In this document: positions 1-5,629 of the stretch, one piece after another
Numbering within the stretch: the first letter of the stretch is position 1
Layout: the number at the start of each line of letters is the position of its first letter
Source: Acidobacteriota bacterium
Lineage (GTDB): Bacteria > Acidobacteriota > Terriglobia > Terriglobales > Acidobacteriaceae
NCBI GenBank assembly: GCA_021810175.1
Contig: JAJZJJ010000066.1
Location: 1-9,568 of the forward strand
Direction of reading: 5' to 3'
Length of the DNA stretch: 9,568 nt
Translations under genes and position numbers: made by a program
The notes under the pieces: generated by a model
What the model saw: only the letters and a program-made list of their open reading frames with translations
Databases searched by the model: none
What the model was told of the DNA's origin: nothing

Positions 1-552
1 TTTGCCACCGCCACCGCTGCCATCGGGTGGGCGGGAGTGGAGTGGCTCCATCGCGGCAAGCCAACCGTTCTCGGCGCTATCTCCGGCGCCGTTGCCGGAC
101 TCGTTGCCATTACTCCGGCAGCCGGCTTCGTTCAGCCTATGTCTGCGTTTGTCATCGGTATCGTCGCTGGCGCCTTCTGCTATTTCATGGTGACTCGCGT
201 CAAATCCTGGTTCGGCTACGACGATTCGCTCGATGCCTTCGGCGTCCATGGAGCGGGTGGCACCATCGGCGCCATCCTCACCGGCGTCTTTGCTTCCAGC
301 GCGATCAATCCGATATTCAAGGACGCAAAAACCGGCGCCACTCTGCCTTCCGGCGTGATCGAAGGCAACTGGCACCAGCTCATCAATCAGTTTGTCGGTG
401 TGGGCATTGCATGGGGCATCTCCATCGTTGGAACGCTGATCATTCTCAAGATCGTTGACCTTACGATTGGCCTGCGCGTCACGCCGGAGCAGGAAGTCGA
501 AGGTCTCGACATCTCCCAGCACGGTGAAGAGGGTTATGACTTCGCGTCATAG
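1..552 (+). CDS. amt: Ammonium transporter (Amt/MEP/Rh family), C-terminal part
   Basis: This is the last 183 residues of an inner-membrane ammonium channel; the gene begins before the window and is open in frame 1 from the first base. The sequence shows several hydrophobic spans, roughly residues 22-44, 48-64, 86-100 and 129-158 of the visible part. The family signature ITPAAG lies near residues 37-42. DAFGVHGAGG at 78-87 carries the second of the two pore-lining histidines (His318 in E. coli AmtB), here H83. The cytosolic tail ends with EGLD..QHGEEGYDF, the conserved Amt tail that contacts PII proteins in this family. The PII gene follows 56 bases downstream on the same strand, so co-transcription and ammonium-dependent gating by PII are inferred. 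In E. coli the order is the reverse (glnK-amtB). Identity is secure; the exact paralogue is not. Confidence 0.95.
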   Translation, partial: FATATAAIGWAGVEWLHRGKPTVLGAISGAVAGLVAITPAAGFVQPMSAFVIGIVAGAFCYFMVTRVKSWFGYDDSLDAFGVHGAGGTIGAILTGVFASSAINPIFKDAKTGATLPSGVIEGNWHQLINQFVGVGIAWGISIVGTLIILKIVDLTIGLRVTPEQEVEGLDISQHGEEGYDFAS

Positions 553-608
553 CAGCCGCAATTCCGCTCACCTGATTTCGATATCGATCCATAACTGAGG
601 ACGGGATT

Positions 609-947
609 ATGCAAAAAATTGAAGCCATCATTCAGCCATCAAAGCTCGATGCGGTCAAGCAGGCTCTGCTGGACGCGGGTATCGAAGGTATGACGATCCT
701 TGAGGCTCGCGGCCACGGCCGGCAGAAGGGGCATACGGAGTTCTATCGCGGCCACGAGTACAGCGTTGACCTGTTGCCCAAGATCAAGATCGAGGCGGTC
801 GTCAGTGACGAACTCCTCGAAAAAGCCATAGCGGCCATTCTCTCCACCGCCCGTACCGGCAAAATCGGAGACGGGAAAATCTTTGTCTCTCACATTGACC
901 AGGCCGTTCGAATCCGCAATGAAGAACGAGGTACGGCGGCTATTTGA
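609..947 (+). CDS. glnK: Nitrogen regulatory protein PII (GlnB/GlnK family)
   Basis: A small cytosolic trimeric signalling protein that senses ATP/ADP and 2-oxoglutarate and regulates partners such as Amt and glutamine synthetase control. The length of 112 residues is exactly that of the family. Visible features are the T-loop with Y46 and Y51 in YRGHEY (Y51 is the residue uridylylated in proteobacteria), the B-loop T83-G84...G87-D88-G89-K90 that binds nucleotide, and the C-loop arginines R101 and R103. The start ATG has a good ribosome binding site, GAGGA at 597-601, seven bases upstream. Because it directly follows amt, the GlnK role (plugging or releasing the channel) is more likely than the general GlnB role, but sequence alone cannot separate them. 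Whether Y51 is modified here depends on a GlnD enzyme outside the window. Confidence 0.96.
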   Translation: MQKIEAIIQPSKLDAVKQALLDAGIEGMTILEARGHGRQKGHTEFYRGHEYSVDLLPKIKIEAVVSDELLEKAIAAILSTARTGKIGDGKIFVSHIDQAVRIRNEERGTAAI

Positions 948-958
948 TCTGCGCACTC

Positions 959-990
959 CCGATGACGGCAGGCGAGCCTGCCGTCATCGG
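959..990 (+). terminator. Strong hairpin after glnK, likely transcription terminator
   Basis: A perfect 14-bp inverted repeat, 959-972 with 977-990, is closed by a CGAG loop and starts 12 bases after the PII stop codon. It is followed by ATTCTTCTCC, which is pyrimidine-rich but not a true T-run. It also lies between two convergent genes, so it may stop transcription from both sides. Confidence 0.75.
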
Positions 991-1045
991 ATTCTTCTCC
1001 CGTCCGCAAAGGGCGGCTTTGCCTGAGGCAGCGCATCGATGCGCA

Positions 1046-1351
1046 TTAGTCCATGCTGCCGCGTGGCGGAGCCACTCGGCCGTTGTGGATCTCGCCTGCC
1101 ATCGTCTCATCCTCGTAACACCACACCCAGTGTTCTCCACGCTCGATGGATCGCACCAGCGGATGCGCTGTTGCCCTGAAATGCCGCGTCGCATGCTTGT
1201 TCTTCGACGAGTCGCAGCACCCCACGTGTCCGCATTCCAGGCAAAGCCGCAGATGAACCCAGCTGTCGCCGGTCTTCACGCAGTCTTCGCATACATGCTT
1301 GTCTGTCGATGTGATCCTGATCTGGTTCAGATGAGTGCAACGAGACGGCAT
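1046..1351 (-). CDS. Small UBP-type zinc-finger protein
   Basis: A 101-residue protein consisting almost wholly of a ZnF-UBP domain (the fold that in eukaryotic deubiquitinases binds the free ubiquitin C-terminus). Candidate zinc ligands are in family order: C5 and H7, C21 and C24, C37 and C40, C45/C46, H53, H57 and H63, followed by the conserved tryptophans W76 and W78-adjacent C78 region (WVWC, 75-78). The Shine-Dalgarno GAGGAGGGG (complement of 1357-1365) lies five bases before the ATG and fixes the start. Stand-alone bacterial members of this family are known from sequence, but their role is not established to my knowledge; bacteria here have no obvious ubiquitin. It is divergent from the cupin gene, with about 118 bases between the two starts, so both promoters should lie in 1352-1469. 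The function is left open. Confidence 0.85.
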   Translation of the reverse strand: MPSRCTHLNQIRITSTDKHVCEDCVKTGDSWVHLRLCLECGHVGCCDSSKNKHATRHFRATAHPLVRSIERGEHWVWCYEDETMAGEIHNGRVAPPRGSMD

Positions 1352-1469
1352 GGCGTCCCCTCCTCAGCTTTCAGGTTAGCTCCCGTTGTGCCCGCGCTGC
1401 ACCTTCCGAATTAGCATGGCAACTGTCGCGGCTGTCCTCATCGTGTCCGCTGGGGAGACAATAGTGTCC

Positions 1470-1865
1470 ATGAAAGTTCAGCACAGCGGCACTCAGCCAT
1501 CCCGCAGAGGTCCGGCGGAATACTTCACCGGGTCCGTTCGCATCGACCCGCTCTTTGAAGCACCCGATCCGGCCCGCACCGCCGGTGCCATCGTCACCTT
1601 CGAGCCTGGCGCGCGCACCGCCTGGCACACCCACCCCCTCGGCCAGACGCTCATCGTCACCTCTGGCAGTGGCCGGGTGCAGCGCTGGGGCGGCCCTGTC
1701 GAGGAAATTCATCCCGGCGACGTGGTCTGGTTTCCGCCGGGAGAAAAGCATTGGCACGGTGCCGCGCCCACCACCGCCATGACCCACATCGCCATTCAGG
1801 AAAGGCTGGACGGCAAAACCGTCGACTGGCTCGAACACGTCACGGACGAGCAATACCAATCGTAG
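1470..1865 (+). CDS. Cupin protein, manganese hydroxynitrile lyase-like
   Basis: A 131-residue single-domain cupin. The first cupin motif contains WHTHPLGQT (52-60) and the second PGEKHWHG (90-97). Counting from this ATG, the putative metal ligands fall at H53, H55, Q59 and H94, with H106, A40, V42 and Q110 lining the pocket. These are the positions I recall for the (R)-selective Mn-dependent hydroxynitrile lyase of Granulicella tundricola, which splits cyanohydrins into aldehyde and HCN in vitro. That match of numbering is the reason for choosing ATG 1470. A GTG six bases upstream (1464) has better spacing from GGGGAG (1452-1457) and is the alternative. The frame stays open to 1386, but that extension looks non-coding. 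The natural substrate of the family is not settled, so a general small-molecule cupin role is also possible. It stands alone and converges on the aminotransferase gene. Confidence 0.85.
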   Translation: MKVQHSGTQPSRRGPAEYFTGSVRIDPLFEAPDPARTAGAIVTFEPGARTAWHTHPLGQTLIVTSGSGRVQRWGGPVEEIHPGDVVWFPPGEKHWHGAAPTTAMTHIAIQERLDGKTVDWLEHVTDEQYQS

Positions 1866-1893
1866 CTTCGGCAGACGCCAGGCATACGCATTC

Positions 1894-1932
1894 AAAAATG
1901 GATGGCATTGGTTCCCACCAAACGCCATCCAT
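1894..1932 (-). terminator. Intrinsic terminator of the aminotransferase gene
   Basis: On the minus strand a hairpin begins 15 bases after the aminotransferase stop. ATGGATGGC (1898-1906) pairs with GCCATCCAT (1924-1932) and TTGGT (1908-1912) with ACCAA (1917-1921), with a small internal bulge and a TCCC loop as read on the plus strand. On the minus strand it is followed directly by TTTTT (complement of 1894-1898). This is a textbook Rho-independent terminator for the minus-strand gene. The plus-strand side has no T-run, so its effect on cupin transcripts would be weaker. Confidence 0.85.
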
Positions 1933-1946
1933 CCCCGCGCCCAGTT

Positions 1947-3137
1947 TCAGGCCTGCTCCGTAAACATCCCGCAGATTCCCGCCACTCCCCGCCGAAACTC
2001 CGCCTCTTCCGCCAGCAGACTCACCACCAGCCATCCGCTGCCGCCAAAGCCGAAGAAGTATCCCGGGTGCACGCTCACTCCGCGCTCCACCAGTTGCACC
2101 GCCAGATCCTCATCGCTGTCCAGCGCCGGTACACGCAGCACAGCGTACCACCCCGCCTCCACGCGCAGCCGAGTCACCGCCGGTGTTCCAGTCAGCACCG
2201 CATCCAGCGTTCGCAGATTCGCCGCCGTCCGCTGCCGAATTTGCTCCTGCAAATCGCCACTCGCCGCCAGCCACGCCGGCAGAGCGCACTGCACCGGAGC
2301 GTTCATCGACAGAAATGTATCCGCCACCACTTCCAGCCGATCCAGCGCCTCGCGCCGCTCCTGCTCCGGCCCCAGCACGCAGGCCCACGCCGCTTTCATC
2401 TGCGGCAGCCCGGCAATCTTGCTGATCCCGCTTAGCACAAAGGTCAGTGCGGCGTGATCGCCGGTCGCAAAGCTCTTCGAGGCGTCTTCTCCGGCTGCCG
2501 TGCGTTCACCCTCCGAGCAGGCATAGTCGAGGAAGACCTCGTCCACCACCAGCGCCAGGCCATGTTCCGCGCAGATCGCCTCCAGTTCGCGCCGCTCGTG
2601 CGTGAAGTGCCCGGTCGGATTATTCGGATGCACCACCGCAATCGCCCGCGTCTGCGGCGTGATCCGCTCCCGCAGCCCCGCCAGATCGATCTGCCAGCCA
2701 TGGTCGTAAAGCAGCGGATACGGCGTCAGCCGCACGTCATCAATCTGCGCCAGAAAATCGAACAGCGGATAGCTCGGTTGCGCGATCAGAACCTCGTCGC
2801 CCGCATTGCACAGGAGCCGGAACACCCAGCTATAGGCCTCGCTGGTGCTGGTCGTCAGAAACACCTGCTCCGGTTCAACGTCCGCGCCTCGTTCCGCGTA
2901 ATACCGGCACACCGCTTCACGCGCGCGCAGCATTCCCCGCGGGTCCGGATCGTAGACCATTGCCCCCCGATCTCCGAGCGCCGCCAGAATCGCCGCCTCG
3001 TCGTACCGGAAACCGCATTGTGTCGGATTCGAAGCCGTCAGGTCGGCGATGGCTAGCCCCGCCGCCCGCCGCTCGCGCAGTGCGCGCGCCAGCCGCGTCT
3101 CCCGCACATCCCACTGTGTCCGAGCCGAAAAATGCAC
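1947..3137 (-). CDS. PLP-dependent aminotransferase, class I/II fold
   Basis: A 396-residue fold-type I aminotransferase, a usual length. HPNNPTG (170-176) supplies the Asn that binds the PLP ring oxygen. D199 in VVDEVF pairs with the PLP ring nitrogen. K240 in LSGISK is the Schiff-base lysine, and Y62 in VYDPDPRG fits the phosphate-side tyrosine. Two family landmarks differ. The usual SxSKxxGxRxG continues here as SKIAGLPQMK, with no Arg. Near the C-terminus, where classical members have an FRIS-type Arg that holds the substrate carboxylate, this protein reads LVVSLL (370-375). The substrate therefore cannot be assigned as Ala, Asp or aromatic by analogy. The start is a GTG at 3137; GAGGA lies only one base upstream of it, which is tight, and no in-frame ATG is near. 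It diverges from the HAD gene and ends at an intrinsic terminator. Confidence 0.9.
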   Translation of the reverse strand: MHFSARTQWDVRETRLARALRERRAAGLAIADLTASNPTQCGFRYDEAAILAALGDRGAMVYDPDPRGMLRAREAVCRYYAERGADVEPEQVFLTTSTSEAYSWVFRLLCNAGDEVLIAQPSYPLFDFLAQIDDVRLTPYPLLYDHGWQIDLAGLRERITPQTRAIAVVHPNNPTGHFTHERRELEAICAEHGLALVVDEVFLDYACSEGERTAAGEDASKSFATGDHAALTFVLSGISKIAGLPQMKAAWACVLGPEQERREALDRLEVVADTFLSMNAPVQCALPAWLAASGDLQEQIRQRTAANLRTLDAVLTGTPAVTRLRVEAGWYAVLRVPALDSDEDLAVQLVERGVSVHPGYFFGFGGSGWLVVSLLAEEAEFRRGVAGICGMFTEQA

Positions 3138-3251
3138 GTCCTCATCTTTTCACACCCGCATGTGCTGGTTCTGCCCAGCCGAGTGATACATTGGGCCATG
3201 CAAAATTCCGCCGGCAAGGTGCTCCGCGCGTGGGCCAACTACGATCAGTAA
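3132..3251 (+). other. Possible 39-codon small ORF upstream of the HAD gene
   Basis: An ATG at 3132 opens 39 codons to a TAA at 3249-3251, filling most of the gap between the divergent aminotransferase and HAD genes. An internal ATG at 3198 gives a 17-residue form, MQNSAGKVLRAWANYDQ. The second half uses GC-ending codons like the neighbouring genes. I see no ribosome binding site and recognise no family; chance is a fair explanation. The ORF overlaps the first codons of the minus-strand gene. Confidence 0.2.
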
Positions 3252-3252
3252 A

Positions 3253-3277
3253 CAGGGCCCGCACCCTGTACCCTGTA
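3253..3277 (+). repeat. CAGGG/CCCTGTA short repeat before the HAD gene
   Basis: CCCTGTA occurs twice in tandem (3264-3270 and 3271-3277), and CAGGG at 3253-3257 is the inverted partner, able to pair with CCCTG at 3264-3268 over a six-base loop. It ends five bases before the HAD start codon, where a ribosome binding site is expected but not seen. It may be a small intergenic microsatellite or a weak 5' UTR hairpin. Confidence 0.5.
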
Positions 3278-3281
3278 ATCA

Positions 3282-3953
3282 ATGTCCATTCAGGCCGCGA
3301 TCTTCGATTACGGAATGGTCCTCTGCCAGCAGGACCCGGAACACCACACCGCGCTCATCCGCCTCTCCGGCCTCGACCGCGCCGCTTTTGAGCGCCACTA
3401 CTGGAGGTACCGGCACACCTACGACCTGGGCCAGCTCGATGGAGTCGGTTTCTGGCGGAAGTTCGCTTCCGATGCGGGGCTCCAGTTCACTCCCGATCAG
3501 ATTCAGTCGCTCATCGAACACGACACCCTGATGTGGTCCCACCTCAGCCCGCCCATGATCGCCTGGGTCGCTGCTCTCCAGCGGGCCGGCCTCCGCACCG
3601 CCATTCTCTCCAACATGGTTCCGGACCTGCTCCGCCACATGCTCACCAGCCCTGATTTCGCCTGGCTCTCCGGCTTCACCCACAACACCTGGTCATGCGA
3701 ACTCGGCATCGCCAAGCCCGACCCCGCTATCTATCTGCATACCTGTGAAAAGCTCCAGGTCCGGCCGGAAGAAACCCTCTTCATCGACGACAAGCCCGAG
3801 AATATCGCCGCCGCCGAAGCCCTCGGTCTTACCGGTGTTCTCTTCACGGATGCCGCGCAGCTCCGCCGCGATCTCGCAGCGCGCAAGCTGCTGCAGAACT
3901 ATCCCCAGCCCGGCGAAGCCGTCGCTGGCGCCGAACCAACATTGTCCCGGTAA
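3282..3953 (+). CDS. HAD-superfamily hydrolase, YihX-like subgroup
   Basis: A 223-residue cytosolic HAD-like protein with a helical cap inserted after motif I. Motif I is IFDYGMV with nucleophile D9, but the second Asp of the usual DxD is G11. DxG with the same layout is found in the E. coli YihX group of sugar-phosphate phosphatases, so this is a subgroup trait rather than decay. Motif II is S110-N111 in AILSN, motif III is K145 in GIAKPDP, and motif IV is D169-D170 in LFIDDKPEN. All are in the right order, so an active hydrolase is likely; a phosphatase is my best guess and the substrate is unknown. The ATG at 3282 has no clear Shine-Dalgarno. The stop lies 21 bases from the end of the convergent ribBA gene. 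Confidence 0.88.
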   Translation: MSIQAAIFDYGMVLCQQDPEHHTALIRLSGLDRAAFERHYWRYRHTYDLGQLDGVGFWRKFASDAGLQFTPDQIQSLIEHDTLMWSHLSPPMIAWVAALQRAGLRTAILSNMVPDLLRHMLTSPDFAWLSGFTHNTWSCELGIAKPDPAIYLHTCEKLQVRPEETLFIDDKPENIAAAEALGLTGVLFTDAAQLRRDLAARKLLQNYPQPGEAVAGAEPTLSR

Positions 3954-3974
3954 GACTCGAAGCGCGGCCTGCGC

Positions 3975-5168
3975 CTATTCAGCGGACGCTTTTGTGGCAA
4001 GGCCGCGCTCGCCATCCGCCAGCGATATCGGCACCTGCTCCACAATCTCCACGCTGAAGCCCTGCAGCGCCGGCACATGCGTCGGCGTATTGCTCATCAG
4101 CCGGATGCGATGAATCCCCAGATCCGCCAGGATCTGGCCGCCAAGCCCGACCTCGCGCAGAATCCGCTGCCGCCTTTCCTCATGCCGCTCCCGCGCCCGT
4201 GCTTCGCGATGGAAGAGAATTCGTCCCACTTCGCCAACGCCCGCTGGCTCGATCTCGAATCCCCGGCTCGCGTTGTGCAGGTAGATCAGCGCGCCCCGCC
4301 CAGCCTCGGCAATCGTCTTCAAACTCTGCCGCATCGTCCGCTGGCATTCGCACAGCGTCGTCCCAAATGCGTCGCCCGCCAGGCAGTGCGAATGCACCCG
4401 CACCAGCACCGGCTCCTCGCCGGACACATCGCCCTTCACCAGCGCCACATGGCTTTCTCCGCCGTGCACTTCGCTCTCATAGGCAATCATCCGAAACTCG
4501 CCAAATTCCGTCGGGACCGGACTCTCCGCCACCCGCACAATGTAGCGTTCGTGCTGCAGCCTGTAGCGGATCAGCTCCGCCACCGTCAGCATCTTCAGCC
4601 CATGCTTTTCGCAGAACCCCATCAGGTCCGGCACCCGCGCCATGGTGCCGTCATCCTTCATGATTTCGCAGATCACGCCCGCCGGAATCAGTCCCGCCAG
4701 CCGCGCCAGATCCACCGATGCCTCGGTCTGGCCGGCCCGAACCAGCACGCCGCCCTTCCGGGCCCGCAGCGGAAACACATGCCCCGGTCGCGCCAGATCG
4801 TGCGCCGTCGACCGCGGATCGATCGCCACCTTAATGGTGTGTGCCCGGTCGTAGGCGGAAATCCCGGTCGTCACGCCCTCGCGCGCCTCAACCGTTTCCG
4901 TAAACGCCGTCCCAAACCGCGACGAATTCTCCTGCGTCATCGGCCCCAGCCGCAGATAATCCGCCCGCTCCTCGGTCAGCGTCAGGCACACCAGCCCCCG
5001 CCCGTGCTTCGCCATAAAATTGATGGCCTCAGGCGTAACGTACTCCGCCGCCAGCGTCAGATCGCCTTCGTTCTCGCGATCCTCGTCGTCCACCACCACA
5101 ATCATTCGCCCGGCTTTGATCTCTTCCAGCGCGCCGGCCACGTCCGTCATGGGACCCGTCTCGTTCAT
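3975..5168 (-). CDS. ribBA: RibBA: DHBP synthase with degenerate GTP cyclohydrolase II domain
   Basis: A 397-residue riboflavin-pathway protein. The N-terminal half (about 1-205) is an intact 3,4-dihydroxy-2-butanone-4-phosphate synthase, which makes the four-carbon unit from ribulose 5-phosphate: [10 protein letters not shown] (27-36), [11 protein letters not shown] (98-108), RPGHVFP (127-133) and CEIM (167-170) are all present. The C-terminal half aligns with GTP cyclohydrolase II and keeps the zinc cysteines C262, C273 and C275 with correct spacing and the Arg corresponding to E. coli RibA R128 (R338). Other key positions are changed: E53 to H261, Q70 to T278, E92-G93 to A300-S301, D126 to I336, T149 to S359, K154 to H364. 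I infer it makes little or no GTP cyclohydrolase product. ATG 5168 is preferred because GGAG lies nine bases upstream; the frame stays open to a GTG at 5243, giving 422 residues. No FMN riboswitch is seen upstream. Confidence 0.92.
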   Translation of the reverse strand: MNETGPMTDVAGALEEIKAGRMIVVVDDEDRENEGDLTLAAEYVTPEAINFMAKHGRGLVCLTLTEERADYLRLGPMTQENSSRFGTAFTETVEAREGVTTGISAYDRAHTIKVAIDPRSTAHDLARPGHVFPLRARKGGVLVRAGQTEASVDLARLAGLIPAGVICEIMKDDGTMARVPDLMGFCEKHGLKMLTVAELIRYRLQHERYIVRVAESPVPTEFGEFRMIAYESEVHGGESHVALVKGDVSGEEPVLVRVHSHCLAGDAFGTTLCECQRTMRQSLKTIAEAGRGALIYLHNASRGFEIEPAGVGEVGRILFHREARARERHEERRQRILREVGLGGQILADLGIHRIRLMSNTPTHVPALQGFSVEIVEQVPISLADGERGLATKASAE

Positions 5169-5304
5169 AGCCTTATTCTCCGCTAATTCGACGGTCTTAT
5201 CACCCTCAAACGCTCCATCCGGCTCCCCACCCGTAACCGCCACTCCGTCCCGCGTTCTCGCTCAGCCGTTGGCAGGAAGCCCCACGGCCCTCAACCCCGC
5301 ATTC

Positions 5305-5333
5305 TTGACGCCGGCACGGCTGTCTGATCTACT
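5305..5333 (+). promoter_or_regulatory. Sigma-70-type promoter for the cimA leader transcript
   Basis: TTGACG at 5305-5310 matches the -35 consensus at five of six bases. After a 17-base spacer, TCTACT at 5328-5333 matches the -10 at four of six, with TG one base before it (5325-5326) as in extended -10 elements. The expected start site near 5340 leaves only about five bases before the leader ATG at 5345, so the leader may be translated almost leaderless. Confidence 0.6.
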
Positions 5334-5344
5334 CTCCCTAGAAC

Positions 5345-5455
5345 ATGCCTTTCTTCCGCTCCATTGCGACAGTTGTCACCAGCCTCGCTGGTGCCGTTGT
5401 CATTCCCGGTATTCGAATTAGCCGTCACAACCTGCGTGCGGGAACCGGAGCCTGA
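5345..5455 (+). CDS. Candidate leader peptide, Ile/Val-rich, upstream of cimA
   Basis: A 36-codon ORF from ATG 5345 to TGA 5453-5455. It starts [11 protein letters not shown] and continues through [11 protein letters not shown], with isoleucine at 7, 20, 23 and 25 (all ATT codons), valine at 10, 11, 18 and 19, and leucine at 14 and 30. The shape (short, basic residue near the start, a branched-chain cluster, then a polar tail) resembles the IlvL leader of enterobacteria. It sits between a good promoter and an intrinsic terminator, ahead of a gene assigned to isoleucine precursor synthesis. I see no Shine-Dalgarno. Alternatives are a small hydrophobic membrane peptide, or a chance ORF. The role as an attenuation leader is inference from layout and codon content. 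Confidence 0.5.
   Translation: MPFFRSIATVVTSLAGAVVIPGIRISRHNLRAGTGA
5377..5393 (+). promoter_or_regulatory. Hairpin inside the leader ORF (attenuator pause stem)
   Basis: CACCAGC (5377-5383) and GCTGGTG (5387-5393) form a perfect 7-bp stem with a CTC loop. The left arm with one further base, CACCAGCC (5377-5384), is also perfectly complementary to GGCTGGTG (5505-5512) in the right arm of the downstream terminator, so the two structures can compete. Confidence 0.5.
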
Positions 5456-5486
5456 AGAGAAGGATCGAAGAAGCATCAATTTTCTG

Positions 5487-5518
5487 GCCACCACCCGCAA
5501 GCGCGGCTGGTGGCTTTT
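5487..5518 (+). terminator. Intrinsic terminator between leader ORF and cimA
   Basis: GCCACCA (5487-5493) pairs with TGGTGGC (5508-5514). After one C-C mismatch, CCGC (5495-5498) pairs with GCGG (5503-5506) around an AAGC loop. TTTT (5515-5518) follows at once. It starts 32 bases after the leader stop codon and 112 bases before the cimA start. CCCGCA at 5494-5499 is complementary to TGCGGG at 5437-5442 near the end of the leader ORF, a possible antiterminator pairing. Confidence 0.65.
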
Positions 5519-5629
5519 CACATTCTGGCCGCCAATTCCGCGCGAATCCTGCTCCTGCCGCATTGCTGGAGCGCTGCCCGAATCGGCTCACTCACACCCT
5601 CGGCATCACCAGATAAGGCGAAAATTGCA

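Noticed and set aside
1386..1469. Upstream extension of the cupin frame to 1386
   Set aside because: It lacks a ribosome binding site at that start and breaks the exact residue numbering shared with known cupin lyases.
3307..3330. DxG in HAD motif I as a sign of an inactive enzyme
   Set aside because: The same DxG is normal in the active YihX-type subgroup, and motifs II to IV are intact.
4077..5186. A 369-codon plus-strand open frame across ribBA
   Set aside because: The protein is rich in Arg, His and Pro without a family motif, while the minus strand carries conserved RibBA motifs throughout.
5169..5344. FMN riboswitch upstream of ribBA, or a T-box in the cimA leader
   Set aside because: I could not find the conserved FMN-element core on the minus strand, nor the T-box consensus TGGNACCGCG on the plus strand up to 5629.
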